From positions 1-50,033 of the forward strand of contig QANT01006331.1 in NCBI GenBank assembly GCA_003254885.1: 50,033 bases of DNA. Reading direction: 5' to 3'. Made by a program: the position numbers and the translations under genes. Positions within the stretch are counted from its first letter, which is position 1. Each line of letters starts with the position of its first letter. Below the pieces are notes generated by a model that did no database searches, was not told the origin of the DNA, and saw nothing but the letters and a program-made list of their open reading frames with translations. Of this stretch, positions 11,101-21,251 are shown one piece after another. This DNA is from Purshia tridentata (lineage: Eukaryota; Streptophyta; Magnoliopsida; Rosales; Rosaceae).

Positions 11101-14100
11101 AACTAATCCATCTATTATACACCAATATATTGGGCAGGAGATGACAGGGGTGGCCCATCTAAACACAGTCTAAGCACTACTGATGGGCCTGGTCCAAAAA
11201 GCAACAGGCCTTTTTTTGGGTAAGTTGGTTTCATTATTTTTTCACTCAGCAATAGAAAAATAAAATAAGGTAACCTTTGGGGATCGATACAATCGGTTCT
11301 TATCGATCTGTTCCAGCCACTAATGAAACATAGATTGTTGGTGATGCACTGGTTGCCATTAATGGCACAAATCACATGTCAGATTCTGATAGAAATCATA
11401 TTTAAGGAGTACATGTATTTTATAGAAATGAAATGCTTTAACCTTGATCACCATTGATATATAGAAGAAAAAAATCATGGACCCAACCCAACTCAATATT
11501 TATAGGATTTATAAAATGGTTGACAAGTAAGTAGCAAGTAGCTAGCTAGCAAGCCCTCAACATGTGCTAAAAACACTTGAAAAATTGAAAAAGGTGGTGG
11601 AGGTGGGTTGACCGATTGTGGTGTCCACAACATTCATATTGGAAGAAAGTCCAAAGCATTAGTATTATTTGGGAAGGAGAAGTCAAGCCACTCGAGTGAA
11701 ATTTGGACAACCAGCACACAAATTGTAAATGGTGCCTTTAAGGCTTTAAGGTCTCTTTGATTTGATGCCATACACAATTAGCCTTATAGACAACACCTTA
11801 TGTCTATAGATGAGTATAAACGCAAGGATACTTGTTAGTTTGGTGGGTTACATAGAAATGGAATTAAAGAAAGTTAAGTTTGATGCCACATTGGGAAGTC
11901 GATCAAGGGATCAATAGCGAATACCATTAGAATTCAAGGCCCAAATCACTGGTTTTCAACCTTCACTTTCATATCATCACCTCTTCTTACTAAGCTTCCA
12001 CTACTCATGATCGATTTTGAATTGGTCAATTGCTCGATCAAAAGTTCATTAGTTCTTCGTTTTATGATGAACTGGGTGAAGCTCATTAAGGCTTTGGTTG
12101 TGAGAACAATATTGGTGGGGTTTGTGTGGTTGGTGAGAACCTGCCGACTGTGAGTGTTGGCGATGGTGGAATTGAATTTGAGTTATTATATTTATATTAA
12201 TGAAGTTTTGTTACTACATTTAGGAGCTAGGTTCATGAAAATTAATTATGATTGATTTTTAATAATTTTTATGGTCTATTGTTCATATCAAACACATGCA
12301 TATTATTCATACATCATATATTCAATCAAATTATAGTTCTAATATTCTTAGTTTCCAGAACTGGGACACTAATTTGTTATTAAATTGTTATGTTAATATT
12401 GTGTTTCTGAATGGTTTGGTTGACTTTTGTAGGAGAATTCTTTGACGGCAAAACCCGGAGGGGGAGGTTATGGAGCTTTGCTTTTTTTTACACATCAATG
12501 AAATTCAATGACCCATTTGATGGTGATTAAGAATTCAGCTTATCAACCGACCTTGAAAATGACACGTGACACAAACCGAAGCTAGTGATTTTGTTTTTCT
12601 TAAAATAAAGAAATTATATTTTTTTCTTTTATGAAGAAAAACTAATGATTTGAAATTCATTTATATGAGAGAGAGGGAGAGAGTATTGAATTGAATTAAA
12701 TAATTTCTCAGAGAGCAGGTAACAAGATTTAGTAGTAGTTTAAAGGGCAGGCATCATCAATGCATGTGATCATCATCATCACATTAATACAAATGCATTA
12801 ATGGATGTCGCAGGCATCACTATGTATATACATATATGCATGCATGTCTGTCTGTATGTCATGAGATAAATATTAATTATTAATTAATCACCATGGTCGG
12901 AGTCTGATCGAGCTTGTATATATATATATATATGTAGCTTATAATTAAGTCGGTGTTATATATATAGTAGGGCTATGAACACAACTTTGAAAGTGAATAT
13001 TTATGTGGGCTGAACGCGGAAAATATGTGCTACTACCACACACATATATTTATATATGGTTAGGTTTGGCTTTTGGAAAGAAAGAGAATCGATCACCTAA
13101 TTCACCTCAATGCCGTACAAAACGGAAAAGTGATCGAACCCTTTGACCTCTATCAGTCGTCTGTTATATTTAAACTCCATTTTGAATTAATATCGTAATA
13201 TATAGATATATTATTTTCCCACTTCTCATAAATATATATTAATTGCTATATAATTCACAGAGCATCACAAGTTATGATGAATTCTTAGATTTTGCTCTTT
13301 ATTGTTAGGTGTTGATCGATCTATCTAAATGTATTTAAAGATTTCTTCAACTTTAATATTCTTAAACAATCATTCATGCATTTTGTGCAGGTCAATTTTG
13401 TCTATATATGTTAATTGTTGACTCATTCTTGAGCCTTGAATCTGCTTCAAATGAACCCCTTAATAGCTAGTTTGAAGAGTATATAGGAACCAGAATTGTG
13501 GGGCTAGTAGAGCTAGCAGGAATATCATACTTAATTGATATTATAAGTACCAAAACAAAAGGAGTTTGATGTGAAAAGTATGAACTTTTTGCTGCCCGTG
13601 CACCACCTGAAAAGTTTAAAGTTTTCTTTATTATGAACTAATTACGATTATTCTTTAAGAAAATTCTACCACTTTTTCACTTTCATAAAACAGAAATGTA
13701 TTGTGTACCATTCAAACTTCAAAGTTGCATCATTTGGGACATGAATATTCCACAAAGTTGAAAAGTGACCCACTTTGATGACTAATATGTTAAATTTATA
13801 ATTATATAGAATTGGCTGATTAATTTGGTTGTTTGGATTAACCACACATATAGAAAAAGATTAATTTCCTTGCGTTGGCTTGACTAAATCTTTCTTCGAG
13901 AAGCATTGTATTAATGGGGGGGTTTATTCAAATTGCCCAATATTAATTACAACAACCAACGCGTTCTCTTTATTAGAAAAATTAAATTTTTTAACTTAAT
14001 TATATGAGAGACAAGGATTCCATTAATCCTCTTTATATTTGAAGTCATTGCAACTATTTGTATCATATTGGTGATTTGCTGGTTATATTACTAATTAATT

Positions 14101-15128
14101 GCCTGAATATCTTAAAAAGATGAAATTTACGTGAATTCATCTAAGTAAATTATATCTTTGCAAAAGACGAAGTTTTGGTATGTGAATTGTCAATAGGGTC
14201 ACATACAATACAACCAAAATAAATTATGAATATATCTATTTTCTCCTTTATTTATATCAATTTGGAATTTTTTAATTTGTTTTAATTTGAATTTAAATGA
14301 TCAAATGAATTTGTAATACTTTTTAAGTATAAATAAAGTTACATAACTTGTTAAATTTATATCATACGGTTATAATTAGTCATATATTCTTAGATTAATT
14401 TATAATAAAAAGTTAAGTTTAAAATTTATATTCAAATCCTACTCATATATATTCTTAGATTTATAATAAAAAGTCAAGTTTAAAATTAAGCAAAATTAGT
14501 CAGAGAAAGTAATCAAACAATCCGTACACATACCTCTTGCATAATGTTCCCTAGACTAATTAATCAAAGAAGTCGGCATTAACTTATTAATTAGACACCA
14601 TTGACTTTTGCATGACCATATGGCCCTGCCTGGCATCAGTAATGATCTGCATGTGAAGTATTAAATTGGCAAATTTGTTAGCGCCAATGTGAAAACTTGC
14701 AGTAGGCATTTTGGTCTTTTAAAGAGTATGAAAGACGCAGCAAACCCCTTCAGACTCCTCCCAAGATTTCACATACGAGTTTGTGTATAGCTCCTTCTAA
14801 GCGTCAATATCGTCATTGAATAGTGGCCCCACCACCGACCCCCCCGACCGCCATTGTAGCCCACTGATGATCGATCTGATCGATCCCATAATTGTCAATA
14901 TATCACCAGTGGATCCATCACTAATGGACGGTAGTGGCTTCTGTGATCCAATTATGTGTATTTTGGTGCTCAAATTCTTTACATGCCAATACACACACAT
15001 GTACACCAAATCTCAGATTGCATAGAAAACATTAGTATATAAATTAATGGACCAACCAAGCAGCTAGCTAGGTAGGCAATATATATTGAGCTATATAGCT
15101 AGCTAGCGTACCTTTTCATCTTCTAGAT
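11101..15128. other. Gene-poor AT-rich intergenic region
   Basis: I see no gene in these 4 kb. The open frames are short and unconserved in appearance (for example 11115-11375 and 14797-15009 on the minus strand). The stretch contains simple AT and GA runs (12665-12685, 12917-12933), TGCATG/CTGT microrepeats around 12835-12860, and a diverged direct repeat at about 14383-14490. The right end is the upstream region of the CLE gene. Confidence 0.55.
14383..14490. repeat. Two-copy direct repeat of about 65 bp
   Basis: ATATTCTTAGATT followed by TTATAATAAAAAGT(T/C)AAG occurs at about 14383 and again at about 14448. The copies differ by a few substitutions and a short deletion. It is probably a local duplication in AT-rich DNA. 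Confidence 0.7.
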
Positions 15129-15189
15129 AGCTGCATATATATATAAACTCTCACGCAGAGAGAGTGAGTGATTTGTTAAACTTAGAAAC
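15129..15189 (+). promoter_or_regulatory. Core promoter and short leader of the CLE gene
   Basis: A TATA box (TATATATATAAA, about 15135-15147) lies about 45-55 bp before the ATG at 15190, which predicts a leader of only about 15-25 nt. A GA-rich patch (CAGAGAGAGTGAGTG) lies between them. The spacing fits the single-exon CLE gene immediately downstream. Confidence 0.5.
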
Positions 15190-15417
15190 ATGAATCGCTT
15201 TCAGTTGTGCCTTCTTTTTGTTCTTGTCCTCTTGTTTGCTCCGAGGATTATTCATGCCACACGATTCACAAGCTTTCCCAGCCCTTCATCAGCAACAAGC
15301 CAACAAGGCTTTCGGCCCAAAGTTAGTGCTCCTTCTACCAGTCATCAAGCCAAGGACTTCGACTCAGAGAAGCGAAGGGTTCCCACAGGATCCAACCCCT
15401 TACACAACAAGCGATGA
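15190..15417 (+). CDS. CLE-family signalling peptide precursor, 75 aa
   Basis: Intronless gene for a secreted prepropeptide. Residues 1-23 form a strongly hydrophobic signal peptide (MNRFQLCLLFVLVLLFAP...). A variable Ser/Pro-rich spacer follows, and the conserved CLE dodecapeptide RRVPTGSNPLHN sits at residues 62-73, with KR as the last two residues. The CLE box is R-type, nearest in pattern to CLE8/CLE20/CLE22-like peptides. Family members are processed to 12-13 residue arabinosylated or hydroxyprolinated ligands for CLV1/BAM-type LRR receptor kinases, controlling meristem, root or vascular development. The precursor length (75 aa) is normal for the family. A TATA box sits close upstream. 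The box matches the family at Val3, Pro4, Gly6, Asn8, Pro9, Leu10, His11 and Asn12; which Arabidopsis CLE is orthologous cannot be decided from so short a peptide. Confidence 0.93.
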   Translation: MNRFQLCLLFVLVLLFAPRIIHATRFTSFPSPSSATSQQGFRPKVSAPSTSHQAKDFDSEKRRVPTGSNPLHNKR

Positions 15418-15532
15418 TCGGACGATTCATCTTTCAATTAACTTTTTGCTCCAGACCCAATTAAGTTCAGATAATATATAGATTATTAGATCGTATGTGC
15501 TAGCTAGTTAATTAATTAGCTGTTCAGCATAT

Positions 15533-15586
15533 ATATATATATACATATATACAAGTTGATGAACTTATATATATGTATATATATAT
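15533..15586. repeat. AT-rich inverted repeat (hairpin)
   Basis: Two arms of about 25 nt, mostly alternating A and T, are closed by CAAGTT/AACTT around a GATG loop (centre about 15559). The second arm matches the reverse complement of the first with one or two mismatches. It starts about 115 bp after the CLE stop codon and is probably transcribed in the 3' UTR. It may be no more than a microsatellite that happens to fold. Confidence 0.6.
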
Positions 15587-16798
15587 AAAACAGATGATCA
15601 TGATCATAGTCCTTGAATTACGAAGCTCCGAGAGATGTTGTACAGAAGGTGATTATGAAGAGATTTGAAGAAAACCCATGTAAGACCACTTAGATTCCAT
15701 ATAATATTTGTTTAATTAATTGACTGTTGTATATTTTCTTGCTGCAGGCTTTGTATTTAATTTACTATGACCGCTATATACCACATTATACAGAGATGTA
15801 TATGTTAAATTTTCATTTGTTTTGCTTGTTTTAGATCGATCATGCTATATATATGTACCATATACTGGCCTCTATACATCATAATCTTAGATTAATTTGC
15901 ATTTTGGGAACTTAATTGGATGCATATATATGAATTATGAAGTAATATATATTGGTTTCATATATACTTGATTCGTCTTAGAAACTGCAGTGACTTTCGC
16001 AAAATAAAGAATCAAATTTTCATTTTCTTTCATCTTGTGTCCTTGGTTTTTCTGGGTTTCATAAAGCTAGCTGAATATTACCATTGGAAATTGAGCAAAT
16101 TAAAATTCGAACTGGCGCACAGAAAGATGATCATGATATTGCTAGTCGCTAGATCATGTATTGAAGTTTCATCTGCAGGAGTAGTTACTTAATTTTATAG
16201 TTGAATGAGGCTGAGTTGCTTATGATCACTGTGATCAGATCATAGAAGCTAGGCATTAAGCGAGGGACAGTGACCATTACTAGTTAATAAGGTACATAAT
16301 TAAAACTGGGCTAGCTGGTCAATTGAGTGCCTGCTTGCTGCTTGCTGCTTGTGCTTTTTAGACCCCAAATTTGAATGCAGAGTGTAAATACTCATTTACT
16401 TCATACAACCACCACCATGCAATATAATCAGGCCTAGCTACTAGTACACAAGGGAATAGAATATATGCTGACTATGTTAGCTAGCTAGGGTCAGGACCAC
16501 ATGAACTACAGTATGTACTCCATAACTCAACCGGCTAGCTGTGTCAAGTTGTACCTAGCTTAGTTTGAATCTGATATATGCATGTACTTTTAATTTTCTT
16601 TGAAACAGAGAGGGATAATGAATTAAGTTATAATTTATTAATTATTAGGTCCCAAGGGTATAACCATGACAGCAGAGGAATTAATTGCAGAGGAAATGAA
16701 ATGAGCTATAGAGCTTGGTGTAGGTATGGGTGTGGCTTAATGTGGATCGAGGTGGGTGTGGTCCACAGTATGTAAGTGCACCAACTGGGTATGCAGAC

Positions 16799-16829
16799 CC
16801 CCCCCCCCCCCCCCCCCNCCCCCCCCCCA
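16799..16829. repeat. Poly-C run containing an N
   Basis: About 30 consecutive C bases with one N inside. Homopolymers of this length are read unreliably, so the exact length is doubtful. Confidence 0.9.
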
Positions 16830-16960
16830 CCAGCATTAGCCTTTACATGTACTGTTTGTGCGCGTGTAAATTTGCACTTACAATTTTAGTTGAACAAATT
16901 ATTACGTGGTTGAAAAAAAAAATGTATTATAGACTAACATAGTTTCTTCGTCTTTAACCA

Positions 16961-17027
16961 AAAAAAAAAAAAAAAAGGAGAAAATATGATCGANAAAAAA
17001 AAAAAAAAAGGAGATAATATGATCGAT
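16961..17027. repeat. Duplicated A-run block around an N, likely assembly artefact
   Basis: A poly-A run followed by GGAGAAAATATGATCGA, then N, then another poly-A run followed by GGAGATAATATGATCGA. Near-identical neighbours joined by an N suggest a contig join where the two ends overlap, although a real tandem duplication is possible. Confidence 0.6.
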
Positions 17028-17290
17028 ATCAAGTCAATGGGACCAATTATCAGCTGCCTTACCCCACGCACCAACCAAGCTAATTTAAATGAAATGGAAA
17101 ATTATTACGTGCGTGATGAACAAACCCTAACTGGATTATGAAACGTTCAAGGGGAGTTGCTCGATATATAACCATATGCATGTGTCGTATATATAAAGAA
17201 AAAGTGTCTGCATAAACATGTTGAAAATCAAATTTGTTCTTCCTACATGTGACTGTTAAAGGATGATTGTTTAGGTTTGTTTAAGCCCAT

Positions 17291-17545
17291 ATTTGCGCAT
17301 TTCAAACTAGCTAGTTTTGTGTTGTTGGGCTAAATGCATGTCTCCATTTTATCGGAAAATAAAAAGTAGTGACGAGCTAAAGCGGATTGAGAAAACAAAA
17401 ATCAACAAGTGTTCACGTCCATTTGCATTTCAAATTAGCTAGTTTTGTGTTGTTGGCCTAAATGTCTTCATTTTATTGGAAAAATAAAAAGTAGCGACGA
17501 GCGAAAGTGGATTGAGAAAACAAACACGAAAAAATGTTCACATCC
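17291..17545. repeat. Two-copy tandem duplication, period about 125-130 bp
   Basis: The phrases TAGCTAGTTTTGTGTTGTTGG, ATAAAAAGTAG(T/C)GACGAGC and GATTGAGAAAACAAA recur in the same order, starting near 17291 and 17421. A partial third boundary (TGTTCACATCCAT, about 17535) matches GTGTTCACGTCCAT near 17409. The copies are roughly 85-90 percent alike by eye. Confidence 0.8.
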
Positions 17546-19069
17546 ATCTTTTATTTGATTGATTAGGTGATGGAAAACTAGTAAAAATCTCCTTTAATCA
17601 GCGTAGTGAATTATAATTGTGAAAAAGTTAGAAGATTTGGCTAAAAAATGTGATAATCGTAACATAAAGTCAACAAACCAATACTAAGTGTTTGGAAGAA
17701 GAAGAAAATGGTAGTGCCGAGCGCTGGATCTTAAATTCAGAAAAAAAAAAAAAAAAGTGAGTCGTTCGCAAAAAATATCATCCCTAGTTTAACTCAATAG
17801 TTTAGAGTCTTTAGATCAAATTAATAAGGGGGTTTTTAAAAAAAATATATTTAATTATTTGGATTGCGTAAAATGAAAATAATATCTAAACTTTATTAAG
17901 CTGGTTTGAGTCAATAGTTTAAACGATATAAACGCCCTTTAAAGTTTTCATTGATAAGATTCTTTGTGAATAACAATAATTTTTTGTTAAAGACAATAAA
18001 GATCGAGTGTGGAATATTTCAACTCTATATAGTTACACAATAATAATAAATCAAAAGAAAAACTTCACCTCCAAGCAAGAAATTAGAGGATTTGCTTATG
18101 TGTACTTCTTGCTGTGCAGTGCAAGAAGAAGAATGCTCAATCTGGTCAATAGATATGGTTGGAGAAAAATAATAAATAATAATTGTAATCTATCCAAAGT
18201 TAGCCGCTATACTTGACTGTTCGGGTTTTGATGGTAAACAAATCAAATCGATCTCTTATTAGTTATTATTATGTCGATCAACTTGGTCCAGAAACTCCAT
18301 AGTTCATTTAGGCCATAATTAAGACCCAAAAGATTTCCTAGGGCCATGACAAAAAACTTTTTATCAATAATGTTCTTAAATTTTGTTCTCTTTCATTCCT
18401 TTTGTTTTCTGAAGACGTGCATGCAGTTGGGTCAATCTTTTCCTTTTCCCCTTCAAATCATAAAGGAATTAGTACCCCAATGCCATTAAACCATTAATCT
18501 TTACTAATAAAATAGCCTGACAAGTTAACTTGATAAGGCACAAAATCATTTCCCTAGATATATATATAACCAAATAAAATTTTACAAAGAAATGAGAGAA
18601 ACACTTCTTTTCAAGTAAAGCCCCAAACATTTTTCTTTTCAATTCTTCTTACAAACCATTCAAGATATCTTTTCTTACTCTCCTAATTATATATCATCCT
18701 TAAGGAGTTCATATCCCATTTGTTAACATGACTAAAAGATTGTATAACAACAGCAAACAGATTTACTCAAAGCATTTATTGACACACTTACAATAAGAGT
18801 TTGATTTTTTCATAATAACCTCATAAACTTGATATTTTTATTTTTTATTTTCTAATTAAGGTTACAAACTTGAATACTTGAGTGACAAGGAAGCTTGGAA
18901 CTATATTTACAACTATAGGCAGCAGCACAAAGTAAAAAATTAGTATGATACATTGACATACCTGAAGAAGGTAAGCAATCTGGTCAGTAGTCAGCCACGT
19001 ATACCAAGCCTACACTTTTTAGTTACTTTTAGTTTATAGAGGGAAAGAAGAATTCAAAGAAATTAAGAA

Positions 19070-20499
19070 ATGAGTTTTCTTGCGGGCAGATTAGCCGGGA
19101 AAGAGGCAGCATATTTTTTCCAGGAATCCAAACAGGCTGTGGGCCGTCTTGTAGAATCCCAAAAAGGCCAAGCCCACAAGAAGCTCAAGTCCCAGTCATC
19201 GCCTTCTTCAGCTTCTTCCTCGGCGACTGAGTACGAAGCCCAAGCCGACGTGCTTCCCGAGGTGCTCAGGCACTCTTTGCCCTCTAAGCTCTTCCACCAG
19301 CCCACTGAAACGCCGTCGTCTTACGACACAGCATCCAAATGGGTTCTTCAGACTGATTCCAAGGATGGGTTTCATGTCTCTAGTGAAGCTCTCAACCCTC
19401 TTAGGGCTTACCTGTCCCTGCCGCAGGTCACTTTTGGCCCCAAAAGGTACTTTTTTTGTTTTCCTTTTAACTTCTTGATTGCTCAATTTTGGGTTTGTTT
19501 GGTTGGTTGATGAGAAAATGTGGGAAATTGGAGATTCTAGGACTCTTTTGGTGGATATGGCTTTGTGGGTATGTTATGGAATGTTCAAAGTTGATAACTT
19601 TTTGTAGTTTTTGCAAAAGTTGGCTATGTGGGTATGTTATGGAATGCTCTGAGTTGTTTTAGTTTTTTTGTAGTTTTGCAAAATTTTGAAGCTTTATGAT
19701 GCACTATGTGGAAATTGAATACCAAATACTGTCTGTTAGAAATGAATATGAAGGAACTAATCAGTATATAGTGAGCTATAATAAAGATGGATTTCAATTT
19801 GCTTTGGTGCATTGCACCAGTTTTATAATATGTTACATTACTGAATGCAAGGTGGCAACTGCCCGAATCACAGAACTCGGTGTCAGCCTCAACGGCGAAT
19901 GAATTGCGTAGAGACAGGCATACCCCTATTAGTCCTGAAAAGTTGAAGGCTGCAGCCGAAGGGCTTACCCAAAGTAGGTCCAATGATATATGAATCTCTC
20001 ATAGTTACTTGTTTTTCCATGTTTAAAGTCCTAATGCAGTGCTTTTCTGCTTCTCTGTAGTTGGAAAGGCATTTGCTGTTGCAACTGCAGTAGTATTTGG
20101 TGGTTCCACCTTGGCATTTGGACTGGCTATCTCAAAATTTCAGTTGCAAAATGTAAGTACAAATATGTCAAGTTACAAAGCGATTCTTACTATTTGGTCA
20201 CAATTTTTCATTGATTTTTGATTTACATGAACAGAGTGATGATGTCCGAACCAAAGGGAGGGACCTTGTTGAGCCGAAACTAGAGATGATTCGGGAGAAA
20301 CTGGTTCCCTTAAAAGCTTGGGTATGTTGGACTGCGTTTTTTTTTTTTTTTCCTGCATAAATTTCAACTTGCCCATGAATTAACTTAGAGCTTCTAACTT
20401 CAGGTTGAAGATATGTCAAGGAAATGGCACTTCGAAAAGGAAGAAGATATAAAAGAGAAGTCTATCATAAAGGAGCTTTCTAAAATTTGGGGTGCCTAG
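19070..20499 (+). CDS. Plant protein of unknown function with one membrane helix, 257 aa, 5 exons
   Basis: Exons are 19070-19446, 19852-19973, 20061-20152, 20235-20321 and 20404-20499, all GT-AG and in phase, total 774 nt. The start is the ATG opening MSFLAGRLAGKEAAYFFQES, with a normal leader before it. Residues 1-125 are Ser/Ala-rich and look partly disordered. A single hydrophobic segment lies at about 168-190 (AFAVATAVVFGGSTLAFGLA). It is followed by a charged, helix-prone tail (DDVRTKGRDLVEPKLEMIREKL) ending KELSKIWGA. The layout resembles a small tail-region-anchored organelle membrane protein with a short exposed helix. I recognise no domain and assign no function. The regular exon structure and balanced composition argue that it is real. 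It converges with the flavoprotein gene, whose stop lies 750 bp downstream. Confidence 0.82.
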
Positions 20500-21251
20500 A
20501 CATCCAATTGATATTGTTGTTATTTATCTTTTGGTTTTGATCCATGTAAATATTTAATAGGGGTGTTGTTGATGGCTGTGGCTATGCACTTTGAAGGGAA
20601 AGTTATTACAATAATTCTGTATGAATAGATGGCCTTTCTGGGGGCCATGAGGTTGTATAAGTGATATATGTTGTTTTTATATTCTTATTTTGAGAAGGGT
20701 CATGTAAACTGCTTTGTGTGTTATAAACTTATATTAAGATGACTAAAATTTTTGGTCCTCTGTTGAGAAGCCCTTTAATTGTACTCAAACTCAAAGCCAC
20801 ACACTTTCAAATCCACATGAAGATGCATGGTTATTCAAGAAAACTGTAGTTTGATGTGAATATAGACATTGCTCAGATGTGTTTTTGTACATCATAGTCC
20901 CCCTGAAGTTTATCTATTTTTATATTGTGTTTTTTTAATCATCTATTGGGTTCCACAAAACCCTTTCATTATCAAAGACCTCCAAGTTGAATTTTCAAGA
21001 GAAACCAGATACCCATCCAATTGCAGCTGCTTGCTGTTCCACAGTTCCGCTTTGTGTGCCATATCTAAATGGTTCCTCATGGCTTGTAATCTAAACCAGC
21101 GCCATATTTCCAAGCCTCGAGACGTCGCTTCCACTCATACTGATTCTTGGACGCAAGTGTACTTAAGAAAGGCCTTGTGAAATATGCAACAAGTGATTGT
21201 GTGATATACATTATGTTATATATGGTAAATACCAGGCTCATGGAAAATTGT
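20500..21251. other. Convergent intergenic region (3' ends of two genes)
   Basis: This is the 3' UTR of the plus-strand gene ending at 20499 and that of the minus-strand flavoprotein gene ending at 21252, with AT-rich DNA between. The open frame at 20869-21180 has no recognisable domain. Confidence 0.6.

Larger units (their letters stand above)
15418..19069. other. Intergenic region with simple repeats, a tandem duplication and assembly ambiguities
   Basis: No gene is supportable. The stretch holds an AT-rich palindrome (15533-15586, likely in the CLE 3' UTR), a poly-C run with an N (about 16799-16829), a duplicated A-rich block around a second N (about 16961-17027), and a diverged 125-130 bp tandem duplication (17291-17545). 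The open frame at 16730-16942 is only a translation of the poly-C run. The last 200 bp are the putative promoter and leader of the plus-strand gene starting at 19070. Confidence 0.55.

Noticed and set aside
11115..11375. Minus-strand open frame near the LysM kinase promoter
   Set aside because: No homology, no splice support and atypical composition; it is in the gene-poor upstream region.
16730..16942. Plus-strand open frame with a proline run
   Set aside because: It translates the poly-C homopolymer across an N.
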